Of a DNA stretch of 64,000 bases, positions 35,763 through 43,999 are shown piece by piece. Numbering within the stretch: the first letter of the stretch is position 1; every line of letters starts with the position of its first letter. The position numbers were made by a program, and so were the translations under genes. This stretch comes from Geotalea sp. SG265 (lineage in GTDB: Bacteria > Desulfobacterota > Desulfuromonadia > Geobacterales > Geobacteraceae), in NCBI RefSeq assembly GCF_022808985.1, contig NZ_JAKZFT010000013.1, positions 1-64,000 of the forward strand, given 5' to 3'. A model generated the notes under the pieces. The model was not told the DNA's origin and did no database searches. It was given only the letters and a program-made list of their open reading frames with translations.

Positions 35763-35843
35763 AGATATAACCTCATGTGTGCAGATCGGGTTGTCATATG
35801 CTGATGCCCTCCGTTATCTTTCAGTGAATTGAATACCTCCATT

Positions 35844-36839
35844 TCAGGCAATCTGTCTCTTGGAATATGCCTTACACAATCTTATGATGTTGGTCGGCAA
35901 TAAGCTTTTGAAGAAAGTAACCACAGCCTTCAATGTGACATTCAGCCTCAAGCTGTTGATGATTTCCTTTCTGGCTGCTGCCATTTCATATTTACTGTAG
36001 AAAAAATAGGCGAGATGCCAATGCAATGCGCCGATCCTGCTCTTGTACCTGATCCTTTCCGCCTTTGTTAACAGGCTGCATCCCCGCTGATAGTTCCGCT
36101 TATGGACCTCTATGGAGCCTTTGAGAAAACCCTCCAGGTTTTTGGTAATGCTCTTGTCATGACGCCGGTAACAGCTCAGGGATTCGTCCAGGTAGGCAAA
36201 GCCATAGATCATGGCAAGCCGGAACCATAAATCGATATCTTCACCGATGATCATGAATTCTGGAAACCAGACCAATTGGGAGTCCAGGCAGGCTCTTTTC
36301 AGCATGGGCGCCGACATGAGGATGGTTGCGCAATAGGCGGACATGAAATTGTAAAAGTTTTTCCTGCACAGGTAGATGCGGTCCTCCATCATGGAGAGGT
36401 AGCCGGCGGCACTGGCGGGAAAATCGGCACGTCCCAGGTAGCTCCCCTCCATGGGGACATGGCGATCGGTCTGCTCCAGGACATCATGGAAGACCAGGTC
36501 CACTGTGGGATATTTGCGCAGAACCTCCAGTTCCTTTTCCAGTTTCGTCGGCAGATAAAAATCATCACCATCGAGGAAACAGAGATACTCCCCGGAGGAA
36601 TGCCTGATGCCCACATTCCTTGCAATCGATGGTTTGCCCGAATTCTCCTGGGAAACGACCTTGATCCTTTCATCCTGCCTGGCCATTGATTCGACCACGG
36701 CCAGGGTACGGTCGGTTGAACCGTCATTAACGACTACTATCTCAAAATCCTGCATGGTCTGGGCCTGGACAGAGGATATGGCATCACCAATGAAGGTTTC
36801 ACAGTTATAAACCGGTATTATCACTGAGATAGCGGGCAT
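35844..36839 (-). CDS. Glycosyltransferase family 2, tandem paralogue 1
   Basis: This 331-residue GT-A enzyme is the first of three tandem copies: MPAISVIIPVYNCETFIGDA, VVNDGSTDRTLAVVE, NSGKPSIARNVGIRHSSG, FLDGDDFY and MIIGEDIDLWFRLAM. It begins three bases after the Wzt gene ends, so it is co-transcribed with the ABC exporter. An 80-base gap separates it from copy 2. Confidence 0.9.
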   Translation of the reverse strand: MPAISVIIPVYNCETFIGDAISSVQAQTMQDFEIVVVNDGSTDRTLAVVESMARQDERIKVVSQENSGKPSIARNVGIRHSSGEYLCFLDGDDFYLPTKLEKELEVLRKYPTVDLVFHDVLEQTDRHVPMEGSYLGRADFPASAAGYLSMMEDRIYLCRKNFYNFMSAYCATILMSAPMLKRACLDSQLVWFPEFMIIGEDIDLWFRLAMIYGFAYLDESLSCYRRHDKSITKNLEGFLKGSIEVHKRNYQRGCSLLTKAERIRYKSRIGALHWHLAYFFYSKYEMAAARKEIINSLRLNVTLKAVVTFFKSLLPTNIIRLCKAYSKRQIA

Positions 36840-36842
36840 TAT

Positions 36843-38036
36843 TTATCCGATGGAATGAAGGAGGGGGCTGATATGGGTAACCCCATGCCAGCTTACCCGT
36901 TCTTCGACGCTGAAATAGGCGATGTTCTTCACCCGTGTGAGAAATGTGGCACTGGGATAGTGATACATATGCAAGGATACGGAATACGATCCTCTCAGCA
37001 GGTTTATGTCGAAATCAATGGCGCCGTCTGCCGTATCCCCGCTGCTGTCCGCCCTTTTTATTGAATTCAATGGCAAATTATAGTCGCAGATACTTAATCC
37101 ATCGGACAACCGGTGGATTAGAAAACCCAGCTGGCACTCTTCAAAGGGTTTGTCGCATCTGATCTTGAAGGTGAGCCGGCACTTCTGTTCGGGATAACAA
37201 ATGGAGACCAGTTCGTTTTTCATGTTCAGCAGTTTGACGTTGGAAATGGAATTCTCCGTTGCCACATCTACTGCCTCTTCCTGGTTGGAGCAGATGTATT
37301 CCCTGATGGTTTCGGCCGTGTCGCCGATCGTTCGCAGAGTTCCTTTCTTGATCAAAGCCGTTTTGCTGCAGAGGACGTTGACCGATTCCAGGTTGTGGGA
37401 GACGAAGATGATGGCGATGTTCTTGTTCTTGAAGGAGAGCATCTTTTCCAGGCATTTTTCCTGGAACCACATATCCCCCACGCTTAGAACCTCGTCCACC
37501 AGCAGTATTTCCGGATCCACATGGGCTGCGATCGAGAAACCGAGACGGGCGTACATGCCAGAGGAGAAGCGCTTGACCGGCGTGTCGATGAATTCGGAGA
37601 TGCCTGAGAATTCGATGATTTCGTCCATCCTCCTCTTGATCTCTTCCTTCTTCATGCCGAGTATGGAGCCGTTGAGGAAGATGTTCTCCCTGCCGGTCAG
37701 ATCCTGATGAAATCCGGCGCCCACTTCTATGAGGGCGCTGAGCCTGCCGTTCACGGTGATCTTCCCCGAGGTGGGGCGCAGGATGCCGCTCAAAATCTTC
37801 AAGGTGGTGCTTTTGCCGGAACCGTTCGGGCCGATGATTCCCAGCGCTTCACCACGGCGTACCTGGAAAGAGATGTCCTTCAATGCCCAGAACTCCATTC
37901 CCGACAGCTCCGAGGACCTGTTGCCGGAAAGGGTATTCCTGAAAACGGCGGGAATGAGGTCCCGCAGGGAATCGTAGCGCTCTCCCTTGATGAATTTCTT
38001 CCAGACGTTGTTCAATTCAAGTGCTGTTTCAGACAC
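36843..38036 (-). CDS. Polysaccharide ABC exporter ATPase (Wzt-like)
   Basis: This 397-residue ATPase powers export of a lipid-linked glycan through the membrane partner encoded upstream. Walker A GPNGSGKST (69-77), signature VKRFSSGMYARLGFSIA and Walker B EILLVDEVLSVGD are intact. Residues after about 255 form a beta-sandwich like the Wzt carbohydrate-binding domain, which in O9a-type systems recognises the finished chain end. A 21-base gap separates it from the permease gene. Confidence 0.93.
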   Translation of the reverse strand: MSETALELNNVWKKFIKGERYDSLRDLIPAVFRNTLSGNRSSELSGMEFWALKDISFQVRRGEALGIIGPNGSGKSTTLKILSGILRPTSGKITVNGRLSALIEVGAGFHQDLTGRENIFLNGSILGMKKEEIKRRMDEIIEFSGISEFIDTPVKRFSSGMYARLGFSIAAHVDPEILLVDEVLSVGDMWFQEKCLEKMLSFKNKNIAIIFVSHNLESVNVLCSKTALIKKGTLRTIGDTAETIREYICSNQEEAVDVATENSISNVKLLNMKNELVSICYPEQKCRLTFKIRCDKPFEECQLGFLIHRLSDGLSICDYNLPLNSIKRADSSGDTADGAIDFDINLLRGSYSVSLHMYHYPSATFLTRVKNIAYFSVEERVSWHGVTHISPLLHSIG

Positions 38037-38057
38037 GATAATCGTTTCCTTTTAGGG

Positions 38058-38843
38058 TTAAATTCGTTCGGCGAAGAGGAACTCGGACCGGTGGAAGACG
38101 AACCAGCTGGCGATAAAGAGGCAGAAGCTGAAGGTTGCCGCATAGCTGAGCCAGAACAGGTCGGGGGGCTGATGCAGGACGACCACGTTATTGATCTGCT
38201 CCAGGATGGCCCCCACAGGGTTGGCCAGAAGCAGGCTCGACCATTTGCCGAACAGGGATGCTTCATAAAAAACCGGCGTAAAGAAGATGGCGAATGTCAG
38301 GACAACCTCGACGATGTACTTCACGTCCCTGAAGAAAAGATTGGCGCAGGAAAGGACGAATGCAATGCCGGCAGTCAATACGACCAGGAGAAAGAGCAGT
38401 ATGGGCAGCCACAGAATGTTCAAACTGATGCCTATATTACCGACTGCCAGAATCACGGCCAGGGCGCTGGATGCAATGACAAAGTCGAACAGATTGGCCA
38501 GAATCGCTGCAAGGGGAAATATCTCCCGGGGAAAATATATCTTTGAGACAAGGTTCGAGTTGGCGGTAAGGCAGATGGTGGAAAACCTGATCGAGCCGAT
38601 GAAGAAAGACCAGGGAAGAGCCTTGACGGAAATGGATGCCAGGTCCATGACATTGAACGGTTTGCCGGAGATGAATGAAAAGGCCAGTTTCATGATGATC
38701 CCGGCCGCGACAATGAGCATGGGCATGAAAACAGCCCACATGAAGCCCATCACCGACTGTTTATAACGTATTTTTATGTCCCGCCAGGTGAGTATATACA
38801 GTAATTCCCGGTAATGAATAAGCTCATTGACCATTTCTTTCAT
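38058..38843 (-). CDS. Polysaccharide ABC exporter permease (Wzm-like)
   Basis: This 261-residue ABC-2 type permease has six predicted helices. The N-terminus (ELLYILTWRDIKIRYKQSVMGFMWAVFMPM) is the classic Wzm/TagG start, and the LFFRDVKYIVEVVLTFAIFFTPVFYE segment is also diagnostic. With the Wzt-like ATPase it forms an exporter for a glycan finished in the cytoplasm, a route distinct from the Wzy-like polymerase in the same locus. Confidence 0.93.
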   Translation of the reverse strand: MKEMVNELIHYRELLYILTWRDIKIRYKQSVMGFMWAVFMPMLIVAAGIIMKLAFSFISGKPFNVMDLASISVKALPWSFFIGSIRFSTICLTANSNLVSKIYFPREIFPLAAILANLFDFVIASSALAVILAVGNIGISLNILWLPILLFLLVVLTAGIAFVLSCANLFFRDVKYIVEVVLTFAIFFTPVFYEASLFGKWSSLLLANPVGAILEQINNVVVLHQPPDLFWLSYAATFSFCLFIASWFVFHRSEFLFAERI

Positions 38844-38922
38844 AGATTGTCCTTGTCAGGTTCTAAAAGCGATTGCGGGACTCCACAACGTTCTCTTAAA
38901 GCCACATTGAATTGGGACCCGG

Positions 38923-39894
38923 TTAATGACACATGAGGTAGCTCAGATAATTGACGCCGCACTCATCTCCGATACAGACCCTCGGCAGTTCGAAACAGTC
39001 CGAACTCTTGTCAACATGGTCTATTCTGGTGGTCAATACCCCCTGATACTGTGATTCGATGAGAAGGTTTCTATGGGCTTTGGTGAAATCGTTTTCACCG
39101 CCGTTGGGATAGGCAAAGAATTTGACCGGGCCGAAATGAGCCAGCTTGGTCTCGATGGTGTTTTTCGACTGGAGGATTTCCGCCTTGGCTTCGTTGTCGG
39201 ACAGACGAGCCAGAATGGAATGGGACATGCCGTGGGAGCCAATCTCTATCAAGCCGGAATCGCGCATGATCAGGATCTCGTCCCAGTCCAGATGGCCGAA
39301 ACAGGACTTCAGCAGCGGCGTTTTCAGGTCCTCTTCCCCTATGCCGAAACAATCCATCATGCTTTTTATGGAAGCGGTTATTTCATTGGGATGCAGCGCC
39401 TTGAAGCGGTTCACTATCATCCGGTAGGCGACGGCCCTGTCTTGAACGGATTCTACTTTTACATCCACATCTTTCAAATTAATGGTGACCTTATCGAGGA
39501 GCGATAATATGGCAGCTATTTTGTCCGACCAGGTATATTCATCGGTATCTACCAAACCTGCCGTTACAAAAATGGTAGCCGGTATTTTGTATTTGAGCAA
39601 CAGCGGATATGCATTAAAAAAATTATTGTGATAACCGTCGTCGAAAGTTACAACAACGGAATAAGGTTCAAGTTCACCTTTTTGTATCTGATTCTGCAGG
39701 CTCTCCAAGCTGATACAGTTGAAGTTGGATGATAAGAACTGCAAATGCTGTTCGAAATATAGATAATCCAGTTGAGTCCAGATGGGGAAGGGAAGATTGC
39801 CGCTGTGAATACTGTGATATGTGAGAATAACCGGCTTCATCTCTATCAAAGATTTTTTGATGTTGAACTTGATATTCCTGATCAGGTTTCTCAT
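38923..39894 (-). CDS. Polysaccharide deacetylase (third copy)
   Basis: This 323-residue NodB-type deacetylase shows PVILTYHSIHSG, VVVTFDDGYHNNFFNAYPLL, IEIGSHGMSHSIL with metal histidines, and VKFFAYPNGG. A helical insertion of about 80 residues after the second motif is larger than in the other two copies. The ATG at 39894 has GAGG just upstream and lies 11 bases after the GNAT gene; the longer frame overlaps that gene. Codon use here and in the GNAT gene is more AT-rich than around them. Confidence 0.88.
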   Translation of the reverse strand: MRNLIRNIKFNIKKSLIEMKPVILTYHSIHSGNLPFPIWTQLDYLYFEQHLQFLSSNFNCISLESLQNQIQKGELEPYSVVVTFDDGYHNNFFNAYPLLLKYKIPATIFVTAGLVDTDEYTWSDKIAAILSLLDKVTINLKDVDVKVESVQDRAVAYRMIVNRFKALHPNEITASIKSMMDCFGIGEEDLKTPLLKSCFGHLDWDEILIMRDSGLIEIGSHGMSHSILARLSDNEAKAEILQSKNTIETKLAHFGPVKFFAYPNGGENDFTKAHRNLLIESQYQGVLTTRIDHVDKSSDCFELPRVCIGDECGVNYLSYLMCH

Positions 39895-39905
39895 GTTTGC
39901 CTCGA

Positions 39906-40934
39906 TTAAAGAAAATCGGTATCGCCAAGATTGAAATTGAATTTCCATGGAGGGTTCGATTCGTTCAAAATGCCTGCATAGTTCTTTGAGCACATGAAAC
40001 CGATCGGGCTTTGGTAACATCGGAACCCGAAGTCTCTGAAGACTTCTCCCAAAAGAGGTAAGGCCGCTGTCTGGATGGTAATGATATCCCGGTATTGCCT
40101 CAGATAGGCAATCAATTTAAACAGCAATATTCTGATAGACAGCTCGTCTCCCGGAAGGTGAAAGATATCCATAATGAAACAGCGATTTACTTCTATATCT
40201 TTCAACACATTGAAAACAATGGTGCACTTGAGTTTCCCATTTACATGTATTGATGCAAATCTGTATTTATTGATTTCGGATTCCTCATAACGCCAGGCAA
40301 GAAACTTTCTCTGCTTGATAAAATTAAGCTGGTTCTTTTCGGCATCTAGCGATATCAGTTGCTCAAGATCATGGGGCAATCGCAAATCCACTTTAAATTC
40401 ATATAATCTTGCCAGCTTAGACAATTTTTTGTGCCTTACATTATTCCAGAGATATTGGCAGAAGAATTTACCCTTTCTTGTAATCCCTGCTTTTCCAGGT
40501 GCGCGCAAATACATGTAGTAATTTTTAAGGTTCGAACTCATGTCCACCCAGTTGGCGGCTGTGAAAAAACGCTGGGCATCCTGGGATATGTACGCGCCGA
40601 AATTCAGCTGAGAACAAGCCGAAACGGCTTTGAACAACCTGAGAGTCGGCAATCCCCGGTAGGGGTCTTTCACATTGAAATCCACGAGATGCCCGCACGT
40701 CATGCGCTTGTTACCGACCCTGAGATAAAAAGGCCAGTATCCCTGCGTGCCGACTACCCTGCCGTCATCTTCCATGATGAAAAAGGGGAGCTCGACGGCA
40801 TAGGGATGTTTGAGGAATTTCCAACGGAAATGGGGACGGTCCAGGCTTTTGTGCCCTTTGGGAAAGATGGTCTCCCTGAAGGCAAACAAGGCATCTTCGT
40901 CGTCCGGAGTGTATCTTCTGACTCTAAGCGCCAT
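39906..40934 (-). CDS. GNAT-fold acyltransferase
   Basis: This 342-residue protein begins with an N-acetyltransferase-like domain (LRVRRYTPDDEDALFAFRETIFPKG, VVGTQGYWPFYLRVGNK, VKDPYRGLPTLRLF as the acyl-CoA loop) and has a second, less clear GNAT-like half. It probably transfers an acyl group, possibly from the acyl carrier protein encoded nearby, to an amino sugar. It is AT-rich compared with its neighbours. The acyl donor is inferred only from the gene context. Confidence 0.75.
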   Translation of the reverse strand: MALRVRRYTPDDEDALFAFRETIFPKGHKSLDRPHFRWKFLKHPYAVELPFFIMEDDGRVVGTQGYWPFYLRVGNKRMTCGHLVDFNVKDPYRGLPTLRLFKAVSACSQLNFGAYISQDAQRFFTAANWVDMSSNLKNYYMYLRAPGKAGITRKGKFFCQYLWNNVRHKKLSKLARLYEFKVDLRLPHDLEQLISLDAEKNQLNFIKQRKFLAWRYEESEINKYRFASIHVNGKLKCTIVFNVLKDIEVNRCFIMDIFHLPGDELSIRILLFKLIAYLRQYRDIITIQTAALPLLGEVFRDFGFRCYQSPIGFMCSKNYAGILNESNPPWKFNFNLGDTDFL

Positions 40935-40962
40935 TATTCTCCCGTTTGCAACCGCTTTTCGG

Positions 40963-42573
40963 CTACTGCTGGGCCGGCAATGCCGCAGTCACTTCCTTGG
41001 ACTCAGTCATCGTTTTCAACAGTTTCTTGTCGATTTTGCCGCTCGGTGACTTGGGTAGAAGGTCATGAAATTCCAGATACTTGGGAACCATGAAGGATTC
41101 CAGGTTCCTGCTGCAGTGCTTGAGGACGGTTTCCTGGGTGAGTTCTGCCCCTTTCTCGGTGACGATGAACGCTTTTATGGCCTGACCGAGGATCTCGTCG
41201 GGCACGCCTATGACTGCGGCTTCCACGATCCCAGGCAACGAGCAGAGGCAGTTTTCTATCTCCCGGGGACTGACCCTTTCCCCTTTAGTCTTGATCAGGT
41301 CGTCTTTTCTGGCGACGAAATAGAGGAATCCTTCCTCATCCATTGTGAAGAGATCGCCGGTATAGAGCAGGGTCTCGCCCCGGTACCTGCCCGGTTTGAA
41401 GGTCTTGGCCGTTTCCTCCGGTCTTCTCCAGTAGCCCTGCATTACGTTGGAGCCTCGCACGACCAGTTCGCCCACTTCTTTCGGTCCGACCCGCCGGCCC
41501 TCGGCATCCACAATAAAAACTTCCTCGTTGGGTATGGCGATACCCACCGACGACGGCTTTCGTTTCAGCTCCTCCGGAGGTAGGTAGGCGACCCGTTTGC
41601 ACTCGGTCAGGCCGTACATGGAGAAGATCGTCACATGGGGGAAGAAAGCCTGCAGTTTCTCGATATAGGAGACTGGCAGCGCGGCGGCCGTGTTGGTCAT
41701 ATATCTGAGTGAGCTGAAATCGTAGCGGGAGAGTTTTTCCATTTGCAGCATTATGGCCACCATGGTCGGCACGATGGGAAAGCCGGTGACCTTTTCCTGT
41801 ACCAGCTGCTCGATTATCTTGTAGGGGAAGGTGAAGGACTTTTCCAGGACGATGGTCCCGCCGAACAGGACAGACATGACTACCTGGTACAGGCCGTAGT
41901 CGAAGGAGAGCGGCAGCGTGTTGAGGATGACATCCTCTTCCCGGTTCTGCAGGTATGAGGTGATGCTGGTTGCTGCTGCAACCATATTGTAATGGGTGGA
42001 TACGACCCCCTTGGGCTCGCCCGTCGACCCGGATGTGTAGATGATGGTGGCGAGATCCACATCGATGCACCGGGGGAGCCTGGTGGGAGTAACGGCAGGT
42101 TTACCCTCCACGATCCCTGACCAGAGCACCGCTTCCAGATCGGATCTGCTGGATCGTTCCATCAGGTGCAGGTCCATCTCCCCATCTTCGCACCAGATGA
42201 GGTTTCCGAGAGCGTCAGCATCCCCTATGGCTTCATTGACGACGGCAAACTTGCCGGTGTCACCGATCAACGCCTTCGCCTCCGAATCCTTGAGGATGAA
42301 GTTGAGCTTTTTGGCCTTCATGTCCGGGTTCAGCATGATGAATACGCCCCCAGCCTTGAGAACGGCAAACAGGGCTATGACCGACTCCGCTGAGTTTTCC
42401 AGGAAGATAATCACCCGGTCCTGGCGTTCTATGCCCATTTCCACCAGGGATTCCGCAAGTCTGTCGGATAGGCTGTCCAGTTCCCCGTAGGTAAGCCGCC
42501 GGTCGCCGCAAACCAGAGCTGTCTTGTCGGGCCTTCGTGCCGCAGAATTGGTGAGGAATTCATGTACCAGCAT
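40963..42573 (-). CDS. AMP-forming acyl ligase (TIGR03098-like)
   Basis: This 536-residue ANL-superfamily enzyme activates an acid as acyl-adenylate and probably loads it on the adjacent carrier protein. It has YTSGSTGEPKGVVSTH (P-loop), MYGLTECKRVAYLPPEE, YTGDLFTMDEEGFLYFVARKDDLIKTKGERVSPREIE and a C-terminal PKSPSGKIDKKLL with the catalytic lysine. AGGAGG five bases before the ATG at 42573 fixes the start. A related ligase family is defined as exosortase-A-associated, which fits the other EPS genes here. The acid is unknown. Confidence 0.88.
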   Translation of the reverse strand: MLVHEFLTNSAARRPDKTALVCGDRRLTYGELDSLSDRLAESLVEMGIERQDRVIIFLENSAESVIALFAVLKAGGVFIMLNPDMKAKKLNFILKDSEAKALIGDTGKFAVVNEAIGDADALGNLIWCEDGEMDLHLMERSSRSDLEAVLWSGIVEGKPAVTPTRLPRCIDVDLATIIYTSGSTGEPKGVVSTHYNMVAAATSITSYLQNREEDVILNTLPLSFDYGLYQVVMSVLFGGTIVLEKSFTFPYKIIEQLVQEKVTGFPIVPTMVAIMLQMEKLSRYDFSSLRYMTNTAAALPVSYIEKLQAFFPHVTIFSMYGLTECKRVAYLPPEELKRKPSSVGIAIPNEEVFIVDAEGRRVGPKEVGELVVRGSNVMQGYWRRPEETAKTFKPGRYRGETLLYTGDLFTMDEEGFLYFVARKDDLIKTKGERVSPREIENCLCSLPGIVEAAVIGVPDEILGQAIKAFIVTEKGAELTQETVLKHCSRNLESFMVPKYLEFHDLLPKSPSGKIDKKLLKTMTESKEVTAALPAQQ

Positions 42574-42641
42574 TATCTCCTCCTTTGTTGAAAAAACGGG
42601 ACCGGTTCGCTGCGTTAATCTTCCTTCGATCAGGCTGAGGG

Positions 42642-42935
42642 TCAGATCGCTATCCATGTGCCTGCGCTGCTGCAGTCTACAGGGGGCATTTTCTTGGTCA
42701 GCAGGTATTGGTGCATGTTGTCGATGGAGTCCAAGTTCTCGGGGACAAGTTCTTCATCGCTGACGCGGATGGAGAATTCTCTTTCGAGAAATGCAACCAG
42801 TTCGAGGATGCCGGTGGAATCGATGATCTTCTTTTCCAGAAGGGAGGTATCGTCTTTAAGCCCTTCCTCCTCACCGAAAAGAAAATTTTCCACGATGTAT
42901 TTCCTGATGGTTTCTTTTGTCTTATGCATTGTCAT
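42642..42935 (-). CDS. Acyl carrier protein
   Basis: This 97-residue carrier protein has the phosphopantetheine site DSTGILELVAF, with the modified serine at about residue 40, and the usual four-helix acidic pattern. It is translated just before the AMP-forming ligase and is its likely substrate carrier. The ATG at 42935 follows AGGA by six bases. The tail after residue 80 is longer than in fatty-acid ACP. Phosphopantetheine could be added by the AcpS encoded at 49.8 kb. Confidence 0.88.
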   Translation of the reverse strand: MTMHKTKETIRKYIVENFLFGEEEGLKDDTSLLEKKIIDSTGILELVAFLEREFSIRVSDEELVPENLDSIDNMHQYLLTKKMPPVDCSSAGTWIAI

Positions 42936-42972
42936 CACCTTTCCTGAAGGGAATTTTTCTGTACCGGCATCT

Positions 42973-43971
42973 TCATTTTACCGACACTTCCGGCACTTCC
43001 TGGACCAACAGGGGCGGAAGGTGCAAATACCGCGTGGTGCTGCGCTTGTTGTCGATCTCCCTGTAGGTCTTCTGTACCTGTTCCACATTGAAGTCCAGCA
43101 GGGCTGCCAATTCTTCCGGAGGAACGCTGCTGTTTTTCCCCAGCAGGCACAGATCCATTGAGCGGTAGGGAAGGGAAAAATAGAACTCGTCCTGCTCTTG
43201 GGAGAGGGAATAGGTATCCGTGGTCGGTGGCCTCCTCCGTATCTCCTCTGGAATACCAAGATATTCGGCTAGCTGGTAGACCTGGGACTTGTACAGATGG
43301 GCGATGGGTTTGATGTCGGCGGCACCGTCACCGAGCTTGACGAAGAAGCCCTGGTCGTATTCAAGGCGGTTGGGGGTCCCGGCGACGGCATAATGGAGAC
43401 GGTCAGCGTGGTAATATTCGATCATCTTCCGGATGCGTTGCTTGAAGTTGGTGGCGGCAACGATGTGCAGATAAGGTGTCAGCGGCAGGCGCTTCTTGAT
43501 GGTGCATCCCGATTCCGACTGGGCCACCAGCGAGGGAAGATTGAAGCCGTTGTTCTCGAAGACGCTTGACGTGACGATTTTCGATTTCCACCCTTTGCCG
43601 TATTCCGGAATGACCATCCTGACAGCATCGTCGTAAAGCTGATAGAAACCCACCGCTTCCAGTATGCCGGTAATGTTCCGGTGCTCGGATGGCACTCCCA
43701 GGTGCTCGATGATCATGGAGCTCAAGGTTTCTGTCTCGCCTGCCGAATGCCTTTCCGGCATCTCCAGGGCGAAAACCCGGTCCTTGCCCAGTGCTCTTAC
43801 TGCCAGCGCTGCCGTAACACTGCTGTCGATTCCCCCAGATACACCGATGACGATGCCTCTTCTTTTCAGGTCTTCCTTGAGGATAGTGCGCAGTTTCGTG
43901 CAGATCCGCTCGACTTCGTGCTCAACGTCTGTTTTCAATGACTCCGCGGAAAAAGTGCCGTGTGTGCTCAT
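42973..43971 (-). CDS. NAD synthetase-like ATP pyrophosphatase (NadE-like)
   Basis: This 332-residue N-type ATP-pyrophosphatase has SGGIDSS (45-51), AATNFKQRIRKMIEYY, AVAGTPNRLEYDQGFFVKLGDGAADIKPI and PPTTDTYSLSQEQDEFYFSLPY, all NadE-type. There is no glutaminase domain, so it would use free ammonia or a partner's. The frame opens upstream at 44067 inside the asparagine synthase gene; the ATG at 43971 follows GGAG by six bases. In this EPS setting it may amidate a sugar acid or acyl group rather than make NAD. Confidence 0.82.
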   Translation of the reverse strand: MSTHGTFSAESLKTDVEHEVERICTKLRTILKEDLKRRGIVIGVSGGIDSSVTAALAVRALGKDRVFALEMPERHSAGETETLSSMIIEHLGVPSEHRNITGILEAVGFYQLYDDAVRMVIPEYGKGWKSKIVTSSVFENNGFNLPSLVAQSESGCTIKKRLPLTPYLHIVAATNFKQRIRKMIEYYHADRLHYAVAGTPNRLEYDQGFFVKLGDGAADIKPIAHLYKSQVYQLAEYLGIPEEIRRRPPTTDTYSLSQEQDEFYFSLPYRSMDLCLLGKNSSVPPEELAALLDFNVEQVQKTYREIDNKRSTTRYLHLPPLLVQEVPEVSVK

Positions 43972-43999
43972 CATTGTCTCCAGTAATCGGATTTTTAGG

